From NCBI RefSeq assembly GCF_963666025.1, contig NZ_OY762552.1, forward strand, positions 558,001 through 622,000: a stretch of 64,000 nucleotides of DNA, written 5' to 3'. Under the pieces are notes generated by a model, which had not been told where the DNA came from, made no database searches, and saw only the letters and a list, made by a program, of their open reading frames with translations. The stretch is from an uncultured Methanobacterium sp. (lineage in GTDB: Archaea; Methanobacteriota; Methanobacteria; Methanobacteriales; Methanobacteriaceae). Below, one piece after another: positions 55,783 to 64,000 of this stretch. The translations under genes and the position numbers were made by a program. How positions within the stretch are numbered: the first letter of the stretch is position 1; every line of letters begins with the position of its first letter.

Positions 55783-57180
55783 ATGGCTGTCACTATAAAA
55801 GATATGGATAAATCCCTGGCCAAAGCTAATGAAATGGTCCAAAACGCAGAAGATGTTAAAATATACAGCCATATCGACTGCGATGGAATATCCGCAGGGG
55901 CAATACTATCCTCAACCCTGGACCGCCTGGAAATAGACCATGAAATAGAATTCATAACCCTGGACAGGATCCCGGAACTGAAAAGAGAAAATGAACTAAC
56001 TATATTCTCTGATCTGGGTTCAGGGCAAAATTTAGACAACTTTAAAAGTTCTCAGTCCAAAATTCTCATTCTGGACCATCACCCTCCTTTAAGGAAGATA
56101 TCAGAGGGAGTAAATGGTTTTCTGGAGATAAACCCTAATTACTATGGTATAGATGGTTCACACCAGGTTTCAGGAGGCGGTATGTGCTACCTTCTGGCTA
56201 AAACTTTTGATTTTTATGATTTAAGCTGGATTGGAGTTTTAAGTGCTATTGGAGATATGCAGAATAGCCAATCAGGGAAGTTAATCGGTATAAATGAAGG
56301 CATATTAAACGACGGAGTTCGTAAAGGGATGGTGGGATCATTCAATGATCTGGCTATCTATGGAAGGCAGACCAGACCACTTTTCGTGGCCCTATCCTAT
56401 TTTGGCGATGTGAAACTCCCAATCACCAACAATCGCAACGAAGCCATGCAATTCCTAAAAAATCTGGATATACCCATTAAAAATGGTAAAAAACAGCGCA
56501 CACTTTACGATTTAAGCCAGGAGGAGAAGGGAAGGATCTTCAACGAACTGGTTAGGATGATGAGCCGGGAAGTACCACCCCGTTACGTTAAATACATTCC
56601 CCGCCTGGTGGCAGGGGATGCCTACGAATTCTTAGAAGAAAAAGAATATTCACCCCTGCGTGATGCCAGTGAATTTTCAACAGCCATAAACGCCTGCAGC
56701 AGACATAAACATCCAGAAATAGCTTTGAAGGTCCTTAAAGGAGATAGAAGTGCGGCTCTGGATGAAATGGAAATGTTAAGTAAAGAACACCGCCAGTACC
56801 TTGCCCAGAAGATGAGCTGGGTCCAGGAAGAGGACCGAATTAAAAGCATGAAGAACCTGCAGTACTTCCAGGGTAATGAAATAAAAAGTGAGGTTATAGG
56901 GACCATAGCCGGCATGATCTTAAGTTACGGGGACTGGAGAAAACCAATGATTGGTTTCACCCATATTAACAACACAAACGATGGTTTAAAAGTTTCTCTG
57001 CGCTGTTCCCGGCTTTTAGCATTTGATGGAATTCATTTCGGCCACATAATAAGTAAAGTGGCAGCCAAGGTAGGGGGCAGTGGTGGAGGTCACTCTGTGG
57101 CCTGCGGTGCTTACATCCCGGGTGAAAAACAGGAACAATTCCTTAAACTCTTTGATGAAACATTGAACGGTGTCCTGTAA
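55783..57180 (+). CDS. RecJ-like DHH-family phosphoesterase
   Basis: A 465-residue DHH/DHHA1 protein: VKIYSHIDCDGISAGAILSSTL (motif I DCDG), LTIFSDLGSGQN (motif II), ILILDHHPPLR (motif III DHH), then 'LSWIGVLSAIGD', and the DHHA1 C-terminal with KVGGSGGGHSVACGAYIPG. Archaeal RecJ homologues associate with the CMG helicase (GAN) or act as 5'-3' exonucleases. The start 55783 has AAGGAATG ahead. Follows SRP19 by 32 bases. Confidence 0.9.
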   Translation: MAVTIKDMDKSLAKANEMVQNAEDVKIYSHIDCDGISAGAILSSTLDRLEIDHEIEFITLDRIPELKRENELTIFSDLGSGQNLDNFKSSQSKILILDHHPPLRKISEGVNGFLEINPNYYGIDGSHQVSGGGMCYLLAKTFDFYDLSWIGVLSAIGDMQNSQSGKLIGINEGILNDGVRKGMVGSFNDLAIYGRQTRPLFVALSYFGDVKLPITNNRNEAMQFLKNLDIPIKNGKKQRTLYDLSQEEKGRIFNELVRMMSREVPPRYVKYIPRLVAGDAYEFLEEKEYSPLRDASEFSTAINACSRHKHPEIALKVLKGDRSAALDEMEMLSKEHRQYLAQKMSWVQEEDRIKSMKNLQYFQGNEIKSEVIGTIAGMILSYGDWRKPMIGFTHINNTNDGLKVSLRCSRLLAFDGIHFGHIISKVAAKVGGSGGGHSVACGAYIPGEKQEQFLKLFDETLNGVL

Positions 57181-57221
57181 ACTAATAGTGTCACTTAAAT
57201 AGCTAAATGATGTCCCTAAAT

Positions 57222-57243
57222 AATGACCTTAAATAAGGTCATT
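57222..57243. terminator. Hairpin after RecJ-like gene
   Basis: AATGACCTTAAATAAGGTCATT has 9-bp perfect arms around an AAAT loop, about 40 bases past the stop at 57180. It may mark the 3' end of the SRP19-recJ transcript. No long U-run follows. Confidence 0.45.
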
Positions 57244-57343
57244 TAGCATGAAAATTATGGAAAATTAAGCTATAAAGATTATAAAAAATAACTATAAAAA
57301 TTTAGATATAACATAGATGTTAAAATCCTAAAAGGGTGTACAT

Positions 57344-58138
57344 ATGAAAGTTTTCAAGAAAAAGGGTGAACTCACCAAGTTTCAGATCCTGGCTGAGATT
57401 GCAAAAGGCCAACCCCATCTACGTCAGAAGGATATTGCTGACCAGTTGGGCATCACGGTTCAGGCAGTTTCAGAGAATTTGAAGACTCTGGTGGATGAGG
57501 GATGGGTTGAAACTGGCAGTGGTCAGGCACGTTACAAGATCACCAAACGTGGGATTGAAAAAGTTAAAAACGGTGCCAACGATCTCCGTAAATATGCAGA
57601 TCAAGTCATAGACACCATGAACACCTACAAATCTGTGTGGCCAGCCATTGCTCGTGAAAACCTGAAAAAGGGGGAAACAGTGTGGCTTAAAATGGATGAA
57701 GGGACTTTATATGCTGGTAAAAATAAGACTTCAGCCCATGCAGAAGTACTTCACGACGTGAAAAAAGGTGAAGATGTGGCCCTGGTCAGTTTAGGTGGGA
57801 CAATCGAACTTGAACCGGGATTTGTAGTTATTATCAAACTCCCTACCATTAACCAGGGTGGCACTCGTGTCTGTGACCTGGACCATGTTCAGGAAATTCT
57901 AACCAAATATGAGGATCGTATCCAGCGAGTGGGCATCATGGGCACTGTATCTAGATCCATGGCAGATAAACTGGATATCAAACCTGATTTTGAATTTGCC
58001 ACCCCCCAGGCAGCTATTGCCGCTGCCAATCGAGGGTTAAACGTGCTGATATTTGCGGTGGGCAAGATGACCCGAACCCTAACCAATAGAATGGATGAGG
58101 AAGGGATCAATTACATCATTGAAGATGTTCTGACCTAA
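57344..58138 (+). CDS. Winged-helix regulator with methanogen-type ligand domain
   Basis: A 264-residue protein. Residues 8-68 form a MarR/Lrp-like winged helix (FQILAEIAKGQPHLRQKDIADQLGITVQAVSENLKTLVDEGWVETGSGQARYKITKRGIEKV); residues 80-264 form a globular C-terminal part with VWLKMDEGTLYAG, ALVSLGGTIELEPGFVVIIKLP and 'IQRVGIMGTVSRSMADKLDIKPDFEFATPQAAIAAANRG', known to me only as a conserved archaeal uncharacterised domain (DUF7839-like). The target genes are unknown. The gene stands alone. Confidence 0.78.
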   Translation: MKVFKKKGELTKFQILAEIAKGQPHLRQKDIADQLGITVQAVSENLKTLVDEGWVETGSGQARYKITKRGIEKVKNGANDLRKYADQVIDTMNTYKSVWPAIARENLKKGETVWLKMDEGTLYAGKNKTSAHAEVLHDVKKGEDVALVSLGGTIELEPGFVVIIKLPTINQGGTRVCDLDHVQEILTKYEDRIQRVGIMGTVSRSMADKLDIKPDFEFATPQAAIAAANRGLNVLIFAVGKMTRTLTNRMDEEGINYIIEDVLT

Positions 58139-58204
58139 AAAAACTAAATTTACAAAAAATACAATAATCCATCCACATATGCAGTTTAGATCTCTATTTT
58201 AACA

Positions 58205-58335
58205 CTACAACAATCTCTTTTGAAACAACTTACAAACCAAAGTTCTTTTTTAAACAACCCTGCAATAACAATCCCCATTCAAACAACCTACAACCACAAT
58301 CTCTTTTTTAAACAACTTGCAATAACAATTTCTTT

Positions 58336-58358
<23 letters not shown>
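58205..58358. repeat. 28-30 bp tandem repeat, decayed copies of the pantoate kinase stop region
   Basis: Five units begin with AAACAAC at about 58222, 58252, 58281, 58310 and 58338. The last contains the real C-terminal codons (CGCRVV) and TAA stop of the reverse-strand pantoate kinase gene; the other four are degenerating copies of that sequence. Confidence 0.72.
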
Positions 58359-59276
<918 letters not shown>

Positions 59277-59371
59277 CCCTGATAAATAAATAATAAAGGT
59301 AATTTAATTGACACTAAATGATAAAATTGACATTAAACATTAAGTAATGTAATAAAATCAGGAGACCCGGT

Positions 59372-60037
59372 ATGGGAAAACGAATCGACTTACACACCCA
59401 TAGTATATTCAGTGATGGTGAACTCCTACCATCAGAAATAGCACGGCGAGCCTGCGTTCTAGGTCACCAGGCAGTGGCAATCACCGACCACGTTGATGCA
59501 TCCAATTTGGACTGTGTTGGCCGTGTGATTAACGCAGTTTTAGATATCAGGGATAACTGGGACATTGAAATTGTCCCTGGAGCAGAAATAACCCATGCAC
59601 CCTCTGAGATAATACCCAAACTGGCCCGTAAGGCCAAGGAATTGGGGGCAGAGGTTATTGTGGTACATGGTGAAACACTGGTAGAACCAGTAATTGAGGG
59701 AACCAACTGGAGTGCGGTTAACTGCAGCGATGTTGACGTACTAGCACACCCCGGACTTATAACCTATGAGGAAGCACGAATAGCTAAAGAAAATGACATT
59801 GCCCTGGAGATAAGCGCTCGTAGAGGTCACAGCTTAGGTAATGGACACGTGGTTCAGGTGGCCCTGGATGTGGGAGCCAATCTGGTGGTGGACACGGACA
59901 CCCATGCACCAGGAGATCTAGTAAACTGTGAAATGGCCAAAAAAATAGCATTAGGAGCAGGTCTACCAGAAAAAGAAATTAAAAAAGTTTTAAGAGATAA
60001 TCCATTACATATACTGGAGAAAAAAGGCATATTATAG
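59372..60037 (+). CDS. PHP-domain phosphoesterase
   Basis: A 221-residue PHP protein: GKRIDLHTHSIFSDGELLPSEIARRA (HxH and Asp), AVAITDHVDASN (DH), then EIVPGAEITHAPSE, VVHGET, VLAHPGLI, 'ARRGHSLGNGHVV', VVDTDTHAPGDLV. The metal ligands (H, H, E, H, D, H) of the PHP/histidinol-phosphate-phosphatase family are all present. Substrate unproven; archaeal members are annotated as histidinol phosphatase domain proteins. Start ATG 59372, GGAG ahead. Confidence 0.85.
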   Translation: MGKRIDLHTHSIFSDGELLPSEIARRACVLGHQAVAITDHVDASNLDCVGRVINAVLDIRDNWDIEIVPGAEITHAPSEIIPKLARKAKELGAEVIVVHGETLVEPVIEGTNWSAVNCSDVDVLAHPGLITYEEARIAKENDIALEISARRGHSLGNGHVVQVALDVGANLVVDTDTHAPGDLVNCEMAKKIALGAGLPEKEIKKVLRDNPLHILEKKGIL

Positions 60038-60161
60038 CTTTTAATGACTGATTTTTTAAATTATTTTTTAAATTGAATATTTTTTTGTGAACCCTAATTT
60101 TAGATCCCTACATTTAGGTCCCTAAATTTTGAATCATTAAATTTTAGATTCTCATGAAAAT

Positions 60162-60815
60162 TTACAAAACCTCATAATCAACTATGAGGTCTTCGCCTAG
60201 ATTATAACTCTTTTTGAACTTTAAACGAAAGGCATCTTTCATATAATCCACTCCATTCCCATCTACCAGAGTTTTGGCCCTGGTTCCTCCAGCAATCATG
60301 GGAGCTATGCACACCATTACTTCATTTACCAGGCCTGCCTGGAGCATGGAATAATTTAAAGTGGAACCTCCCTCGAGCATTAAGGTTTTAATCCCCCTAC
60401 TTCCTAGTTCATCCATTAAACAGGTTAAATCAACCTGTTCATCACCACAAACAATCACTTCAGCCTTATCATCTGCTTCAAGAGCGTTTATTTTTTCCAG
60501 GGGAGCTTCACTGGAAACTGCAATGATGGTAAGGGCCTCATGACTAAGTATCCTGTATTCGAGAGGAGTACGAGCTTTACTATCCACCACCACCCGCACC
60601 GGGTTATCTTTAAGATTCGAAGAGATTTTATGGACTGTAAGGCGCGGGTCATCTGCCAGGACAGTGTTTATCCCCACCATTATGGCATCCATCTCCTTCC
60701 GGAGCCGGTGCACCCTTAAAAGATCTTCCTGGCCTGAAATTTCTGAACTACCCGTTTTGGTGGCTATCTTTCCGTCCAGGGTCATGGCTGCATTGAGTAT
60801 CACTTTCGGTTTAAT
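60162..60815 (-). CDS. Diaminohydroxyphosphoribosylamino-pyrimidine-type reductase (RibD C-domain, archaeal), ATT or GTG start
   Basis: A 213-217 residue reductase of the archaeal riboflavin/F420-precursor pathway: ILNAAMTLDGKIATKTGSSEISGQEDLLRVHRLRKEMDAIMVGINTVLADDPRLTV, then VVVDSKARTPLEYRIL and TLMLEGGSTLNYSMLQAGLVNEVMVCIAPMIAGG. It reduces the ribosyl to ribityl group with NADPH. Start problem: GTG 60803 is 19 bases from GGAGG, too far. An in-frame ATT at 60815 is seven bases from GGAGG and gives IKPKVILNAAM, as expected at the family's N-terminus. The end given here assumes ATT. Confidence 0.85.
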   Translation of the reverse strand: MKPKVILNAAMTLDGKIATKTGSSEISGQEDLLRVHRLRKEMDAIMVGINTVLADDPRLTVHKISSNLKDNPVRVVVDSKARTPLEYRILSHEALTIIAVSSEAPLEKINALEADDKAEVIVCGDEQVDLTCLMDELGSRGIKTLMLEGGSTLNYSMLQAGLVNEVMVCIAPMIAGGTRAKTLVDGNGVDYMKDAFRLKFKKSYNLGEDLIVDYEVL

Positions 60816-60824
60816 GATAAATCC

Positions 60825-60868
60825 TCCAGGGTTTTAGTCTTTTGAATCCAGGGTTTTAGTCTTTTGAA
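60825..60868. repeat. 22-bp perfect tandem duplication overlapping an RBS region
   Basis: A 22-bp unit (TCCAGGGTTTTAGTCTTTTG plus AA) occurs at 60825 and 60847 without mismatch. The first copy overlaps the complement of the GGAGG site of the reductase gene, so the upstream region of the gene was duplicated. A looser AAACTCAT/TAATCTAAAC array follows to 60962. Confidence 0.7.
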
Positions 60869-60985
60869 AATACTTTAATAGTTAAACTCATTCGGATACT
60901 AAACTCATATCCATAATTAAACTCATTCGATAATCTAAACTCAGGTCAATAATCTAAACTCCACGTAAAAATATGAAAAAATATC

Positions 60986-61261
60986 CTACTGGTTGCCCCC
61001 ACCCATTATGTAAGATATGCTCTGGAAAATCTGCTGTATTTGCTGTATAATGGAGCTGATTGTGTTTAAAATATCCTGTATAGGGTCCAAGGTATTTTGA
61101 ACTTCCTGTGCTGTGTCATTGGTTGCTTTACTTGCATTCTGGATTGCCTGATCTGCAGTGTTTTTCACATCTCCCAGACTGGACTGGTCTGCAGCCATAA
61201 CTGGTTGAAACATTAAAAACAGTGCCAACAATGCTAAAAAACTCGTTACTAGCCTATTCAT
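60986..61261 (-). CDS. Small secreted helical protein
   Basis: A protein of about 91 residues: signal peptide MNRLVTSFLALLALFLMFQPVMA, cleaved before ADQSS, then an Asn/Gln/Asp-rich amphipathic helix (VKNTADQAIQNASKATNDTAQEVQNTLDP) and a second IQDILNTISSIIQQIQQIFQSISYIMGGG. The long amphipathic helix design resembles apolipoprotein-like or phasin-like sequences. ATG 61261 follows GGTGATTGAAT. Function unknown. Confidence 0.7.
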   Translation of the reverse strand: MNRLVTSFLALLALFLMFQPVMAADQSSLGDVKNTADQAIQNASKATNDTAQEVQNTLDPIQDILNTISSIIQQIQQIFQSISYIMGGGNQ

Positions 61262-61494
61262 ATTCAATCACCATCTTAAATTTAGGTTTATAATTTTAAG
61301 GTTTATTTATAATCATTTTCTTAAAATACAATATAATTAAATACGTAAACTCTAACTAAATTATTAGAAAAACGTAGATATTAAATGTATACCCTATTGT
61401 ATACTTATAAAAACAAGTTATCTTAAATTATACTTTAAAAATTCAGGTAGACCCTAAAACATAGGAAAACAATACATTGAAGGCAAGTGTGACC

Positions 61495-61884
61495 ATGAGT
61501 GAAGATAGATACCAGAAAGGAATGGAAAATTTGAAAATAATGAATCCAGATTCTTACAGGGACCTGGAAAAACTTTTAAATGGCGTGGCTCCAGATATGG
61601 CCCGGTACATTGCTGAATTTGCCTACGGAGATATTTATTCCCGGCCAGGTTTGGATCTGAAGACCAGGGAGCTGGTAACAGTTGCCTCCCTCACCACCAT
61701 TGGAAGTGCTCAGGCAGAGCTTAGAAGTCACGTCCACGGTGCTTTGAATGTAGGATGCACTCCCAATGAGATAATAGAAGTCATGATTCAGATGGCAGTT
61801 TATGCTGGTTTTCCAGCCGCAATTAATGGTTTAACTACGGCTAAAGAGGTTTTTGAGGAAAGAGATGAAAAGTTTGAAAAATAA
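61495..61884 (+). CDS. Carboxymuconolactone decarboxylase-family protein
   Basis: A protein of about 129 residues of the AhpD/CMD fold: DMARYIAEFAYGDIYSRPGLDLKTRELVTVASLTTIGSAQAELRSHVHGALNVGCTPNEIIEVMIQMAVYAGFPAAINGLTTAKEVFEE. The EL, H and GC positions match CMD-type proteins. No CxxC pair is seen, so it is the decarboxylase-like branch rather than AhpD peroxidase. Substrate unknown. The frame could start at TTG 61477, but MSEDRY (ATG 61495) is more usual. Confidence 0.85.
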   Translation: MSEDRYQKGMENLKIMNPDSYRDLEKLLNGVAPDMARYIAEFAYGDIYSRPGLDLKTRELVTVASLTTIGSAQAELRSHVHGALNVGCTPNEIIEVMIQMAVYAGFPAAINGLTTAKEVFEERDEKFEK

Positions 61885-62021
61885 CTGAATATTCCCATAA
61901 ACCAACCATATTGACTTTACATTTTACTCTTTTTAATGAATATAGCTGCAAAAGCGTCTTTTAAGTAAAAATAACATATTTCCAACAAATAGCGCATTTT
62001 TCCGTGAAAAAGGCCTATAAA

Positions 62022-62097
62022 TTTAAAATATCAAAAAAGGTTTAAAATATCAAAAAAGGTTTAAAATATCAAAAAAGGTTTAAAATATCAAAAAAAG
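62022..62097. repeat. 19-bp tandem repeat x 4
   Basis: Four adjacent copies of TTTAAAATATCAAAAAAGG (62022, 62041, 62060, 62079); three are identical, the last differs by one base. It lies between the CMD gene and the end of the TatD gene. Near-perfect identity indicates recent expansion. Confidence 0.8.
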
Positions 62098-62133
62098 TAA
62101 TTGAATTACATTAACCACTGAAATTAGAATCAA

Positions 62134-62892
62134 TTAAAACCCAAATATCTTCCGGGCATTGTTATCGGTTACACTCGCAACTTCTTCTTGAGGGATTGAT
62201 TTAACCTGAGCAATGGTTTTAACAGTTTCTTCCACAAAAGCAGGTTCATTTCTCTGTCCTTTGAATGGTGAAAGATATGGACTGTCAGTTTCTGTGAGTA
62301 ACTGGGACAATGGTAAGTTAGCAGCCAGTTGTTTATGATGCTCTGAAAAACACACAATAGTTGAAAGGGAAATGAAATATCCCTCTTCAATTATCTTCTG
62401 GGCGGTGTGTAGGTCTCCACCGTAACAGTGAAATATTATTTGGGGAATGGAAGGATGTTTTTTAACCATTTCCAGTGCTTTTTCCTCGGCATCTCTGGCA
62501 TGTATCACCAGGGGCATCTGGTATTCCACTGCCATCTCCAGGAAGGTTTCAAAAAGTTTTATCTGTTTATTTTTATCCTCCTCACAACCAAGATCATTGA
62601 AATCAAGACCAGTCTCACCCAGACCTACCGCAACATCAATATTGGCATCAATTTCATCTAAAGCCTGTTTTATAACCTCAGAATCAGACTTGGATGCATT
62701 GGAAGGATGGAATCCCAGTGTAGGATATACGAAGTTTTCATATTCCTCAGCCAGTTTCAGGGTTCGTCTGTTACCTCCCAGTGTGGCACCGGAATTCACA
62801 ATTGCTGTGAGTTTCTCTTTTGCACGCCCTATAACTTCCTGCCGGTTTTTATTGTAAACTTTAAAATCAACATGACAGTGACTGTCCATCAT
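62134..62892 (-). CDS. TatD-family metal-dependent hydrolase
   Basis: A 252-residue TatD protein: MDSHCHVDFKVYN (HxH), VYPTLGFHPSNA, VAVGLGETGLDF (Glu), MPLVIHARDAEEKALE (His), IIFHCYGGDLH (His), LTETDSPYLSPFKGQRNEPAFV (Asp). Full-length, all metal ligands present. TatD enzymes are 3'-5' exonucleases/DNases in repair. Alternate start ATG 62889. GTGATTTT precedes the ATG pair. Ten bases lie between it and uppS on the same strand. Confidence 0.92.
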   Translation of the reverse strand: MMDSHCHVDFKVYNKNRQEVIGRAKEKLTAIVNSGATLGGNRRTLKLAEEYENFVYPTLGFHPSNASKSDSEVIKQALDEIDANIDVAVGLGETGLDFNDLGCEEDKNKQIKLFETFLEMAVEYQMPLVIHARDAEEKALEMVKKHPSIPQIIFHCYGGDLHTAQKIIEEGYFISLSTIVCFSEHHKQLAANLPLSQLLTETDSPYLSPFKGQRNEPAFVEETVKTIAQVKSIPQEEVASVTDNNARKIFGF

Positions 62893-62902
62893 TTAAAATC
62901 AC

Positions 62903-63670
62903 CTACACCCCATATCGGCGTTCTCTCTGCTGGTAAGAACGTAATGCCCTTAAAAAGTCGACTTTCCGGAGTTCGGGCCATAAACTATCACAGAAGTAGA
63001 GTTCAGAATATGATGATTGCCATAAAAGGAATCCGCTGAGTCTTTCCTCACCACTGGTTCTGATGATCAAGTTGGGATCCTCCAGACCGGCAGTGTAGAG
63101 GTTACTGTTTACCAGTTCTTCATCAATATCATCGATAGTTATTTTTCCTTCCTGAACTTCTTTAACTATCTTTTTTATGGCGTCAACTATTTCCATACGT
63201 CCATCGTAACCAATGGCAATGTTAACCAGCCTTTCGTTGTAGTGGGCAGTTGATTTTTCAGCGATGCGAATTGCTTCCCTGACATCTTCTGGTAAAAGTT
63301 CCAGTTTACCCACAGCTTTTACCCGGACGTGGTTGTCATGGATCTTTTTGTTACTGGCTATTCCCTCAAAGTTTTCCTTGAAAAGTTGCATTAACCCCTC
63401 CACTTCTTTGGGTGGTCTATTGAAGTTTTCAGTGGAGAAAGCATAGGCAGTAACGATTTCAATACCCAGATCAACACACCAGTCCAGAACTCGTTCCAAG
63501 GTGTCAATCCCCTTCTTATGGCCTTCAATAGCATCAATATTTCCCTGGATTTTAGAAAAACGACGATTTCCATCCATAATGATAGCTACGTGTTTGGGCA
63601 TAAGTTCCGGTCGAAGGTTACGGGAGATGTACCATTCATACAGCCTGTAAAGTGGTGTTAATGCTGACAT
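62903..63670 (-). CDS. uppS: cis-prenyl diphosphate synthase (UppS type)
   Basis: A 255-residue cis-prenyltransferase: PKHVAIIMDGNRRFSK (Asp and Asn-Arg motif), GHKKGIDTLERVLDWC, IVTAYAFSTENFNRPPKEVEGLM, VNIAIGYDGRMEIVDAIKK, DPNLIIRTSGEERLSGFLLWQSSYSELYF. The GxxRxS and LLWQSSYSE blocks are typical of the archaeal/actinobacterial type. The product is the C55-like or longer dolichyl lipid for glycans and pseudomurein. It is upstream of tatD and co-oriented. Confidence 0.93.
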   Translation of the reverse strand: MSALTPLYRLYEWYISRNLRPELMPKHVAIIMDGNRRFSKIQGNIDAIEGHKKGIDTLERVLDWCVDLGIEIVTAYAFSTENFNRPPKEVEGLMQLFKENFEGIASNKKIHDNHVRVKAVGKLELLPEDVREAIRIAEKSTAHYNERLVNIAIGYDGRMEIVDAIKKIVKEVQEGKITIDDIDEELVNSNLYTAGLEDPNLIIRTSGEERLSGFLLWQSSYSELYFCDSLWPELRKVDFLRALRSYQQRERRYGV

Positions 63671-63836
63671 TTTAGATTCCTTTAATCATTTGATTATTTT
63701 AAATTCATTTTTATGTATCTAATTCAAATTTAGATAGCAATTAATTTATTATGTAATAGATGGCAATTTGTGGAATTGCCAATCAATTAGAATATTCATT
63801 ATTTTGATAGTATTATAAGGATTTGTAATTATAGAC

Positions 63837-64000
63837 TTATTCTGTTCTGGATTCTGTTCTGGCCAGTTTTTCTGCCAGTTTAATAGCTCGTAGGTACCCC
63901 TCTTCACTCTGAGATCGAGAGGTGTCAACGAATATTTCTTTAATGCCCAGAGTCACTGCCCCATGGCTTTTTATAGAACCCAAGAAAACTAGACTGCGGA
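63837..64000 (-). CDS. C-terminal end of a conserved protein (partial)
   Basis: Reverse-strand frame open to the right edge, ending TAA at 63837-63839, about 54 codons. It reads SLVFLGSIKSHGAVTLGIKEIFVDTSRSQSEEGYLRAIKLAEKLARTESRTE. The 'FLGSIKSHGAVTLGIKEIFVD' block looks conserved and enzyme-like, but I do not recognise the family from this tail. It lies upstream of uppS on the same strand (165 bases), so it may be in the same transcription unit. Confidence 0.55.
   Translation of the reverse strand, partial: RSLVFLGSIKSHGAVTLGIKEIFVDTSRSQSEEGYLRAIKLAEKLARTESRTE

Overview
The window reads as chromosomal DNA of a methanogenic archaeon of the order Methanobacteriales, most likely genus Methanobacterium. 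It is AT-rich and carries archaeal information and lipid genes: SRP19, a RecJ-like DHH phosphoesterase, a split archaeosine-synthase-type protein, pantoate kinase, a geranylgeranyl reductase with its ferredoxin, and a cis-prenyl diphosphate synthase of archaeal type. It also carries families largely confined to methanogens (DUF2115/UPF0305, DUF2769, DUF166, DUF5518). Ribosome binding sites are mostly GGAG or GGTGAT. There is one tRNA gene, tRNA-Ile(GAT). I see no rRNA, CRISPR array, intact prophage or insertion sequence.

Layout. 1-8 kb is an accessory-looking block. It holds a lipoprotein, a membrane protein, a divergent arsenic cluster (ArsC and DUF166 leftwards, ArsR and Acr3 rightwards), then three DsrE-fold proteins and an Fe-S protein, then a UPF0305 protein. 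Decayed integrase C-termini lie on both sides (741-926 and 7408-7758). 8-20 kb holds membrane and secreted proteins, an MFS exporter, a 1089-residue REC/six-PAS/histidine kinase, two hydrolases, a methyltransferase and an AI-2E-type permease. 20-26 kb holds RidA, two 52-residue membrane peptides (one at 18.7 kb), a PRC-barrel protein, two YbjQ-type proteins, a secreted phospholipase-like protein, a CDF metal exporter and NikR. 26-31.5 kb holds a bacterial-type Ku plus ATP-dependent DNA ligase pair, two paralogous unknown proteins and a YhgE/Pip protein. 31.9-35.9 kb holds a SPASM radical SAM enzyme with a 57-residue Cys-rich peptide, Thr/Asn-rich exported peptides, a frameshifted YnfA and a DUF2769 protein. 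35.7-45 kb holds lipid genes, an ATPase, the ArcS-like protein, a MIP18-type Fe-S factor, tRNA-Ile, LemA and a large DUF5814-type helicase. 45-49 kb holds a 2H phosphoesterase and a regulator/thioesterase/acyl-CoA ligase operon. 49.8-64 kb is mostly housekeeping: glmS, purC-purS-purQ, cobA-hemD, SRP19-RecJ, a wHTH regulator, pantoate kinase, a PHP protein, the riboflavin/F420-pathway reductase, TatD and UppS.

Three groups look most like under-described systems: the Ku-ligase locus with its two paralogous companions; the radical SAM/Cys-rich peptide locus; and the DsrE-DsrE-DsrE-FeS cluster behind the arsenite exporter. A genome-level oddity is the abundance of short tandem duplications (13-60 bp) between genes. 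Several are decayed copies of a neighbouring gene's own start or stop region (hemD, ubiA-like, pantoate kinase, the 28.9-kb orphan).

Most remaining stretches over 300 bases are AT-rich and I see no gene in them. These are 527-740, 7766-8037, 8818-9192, 19963-20278, 23097-23502, 25486-25824, 31470-31918, 39012-39384, 40840-41138, 41212-41671, 42233-42589, 45080-45430 and 48913-49225. Where I saw a repeat, hairpin or relic in one, it has its own entry.
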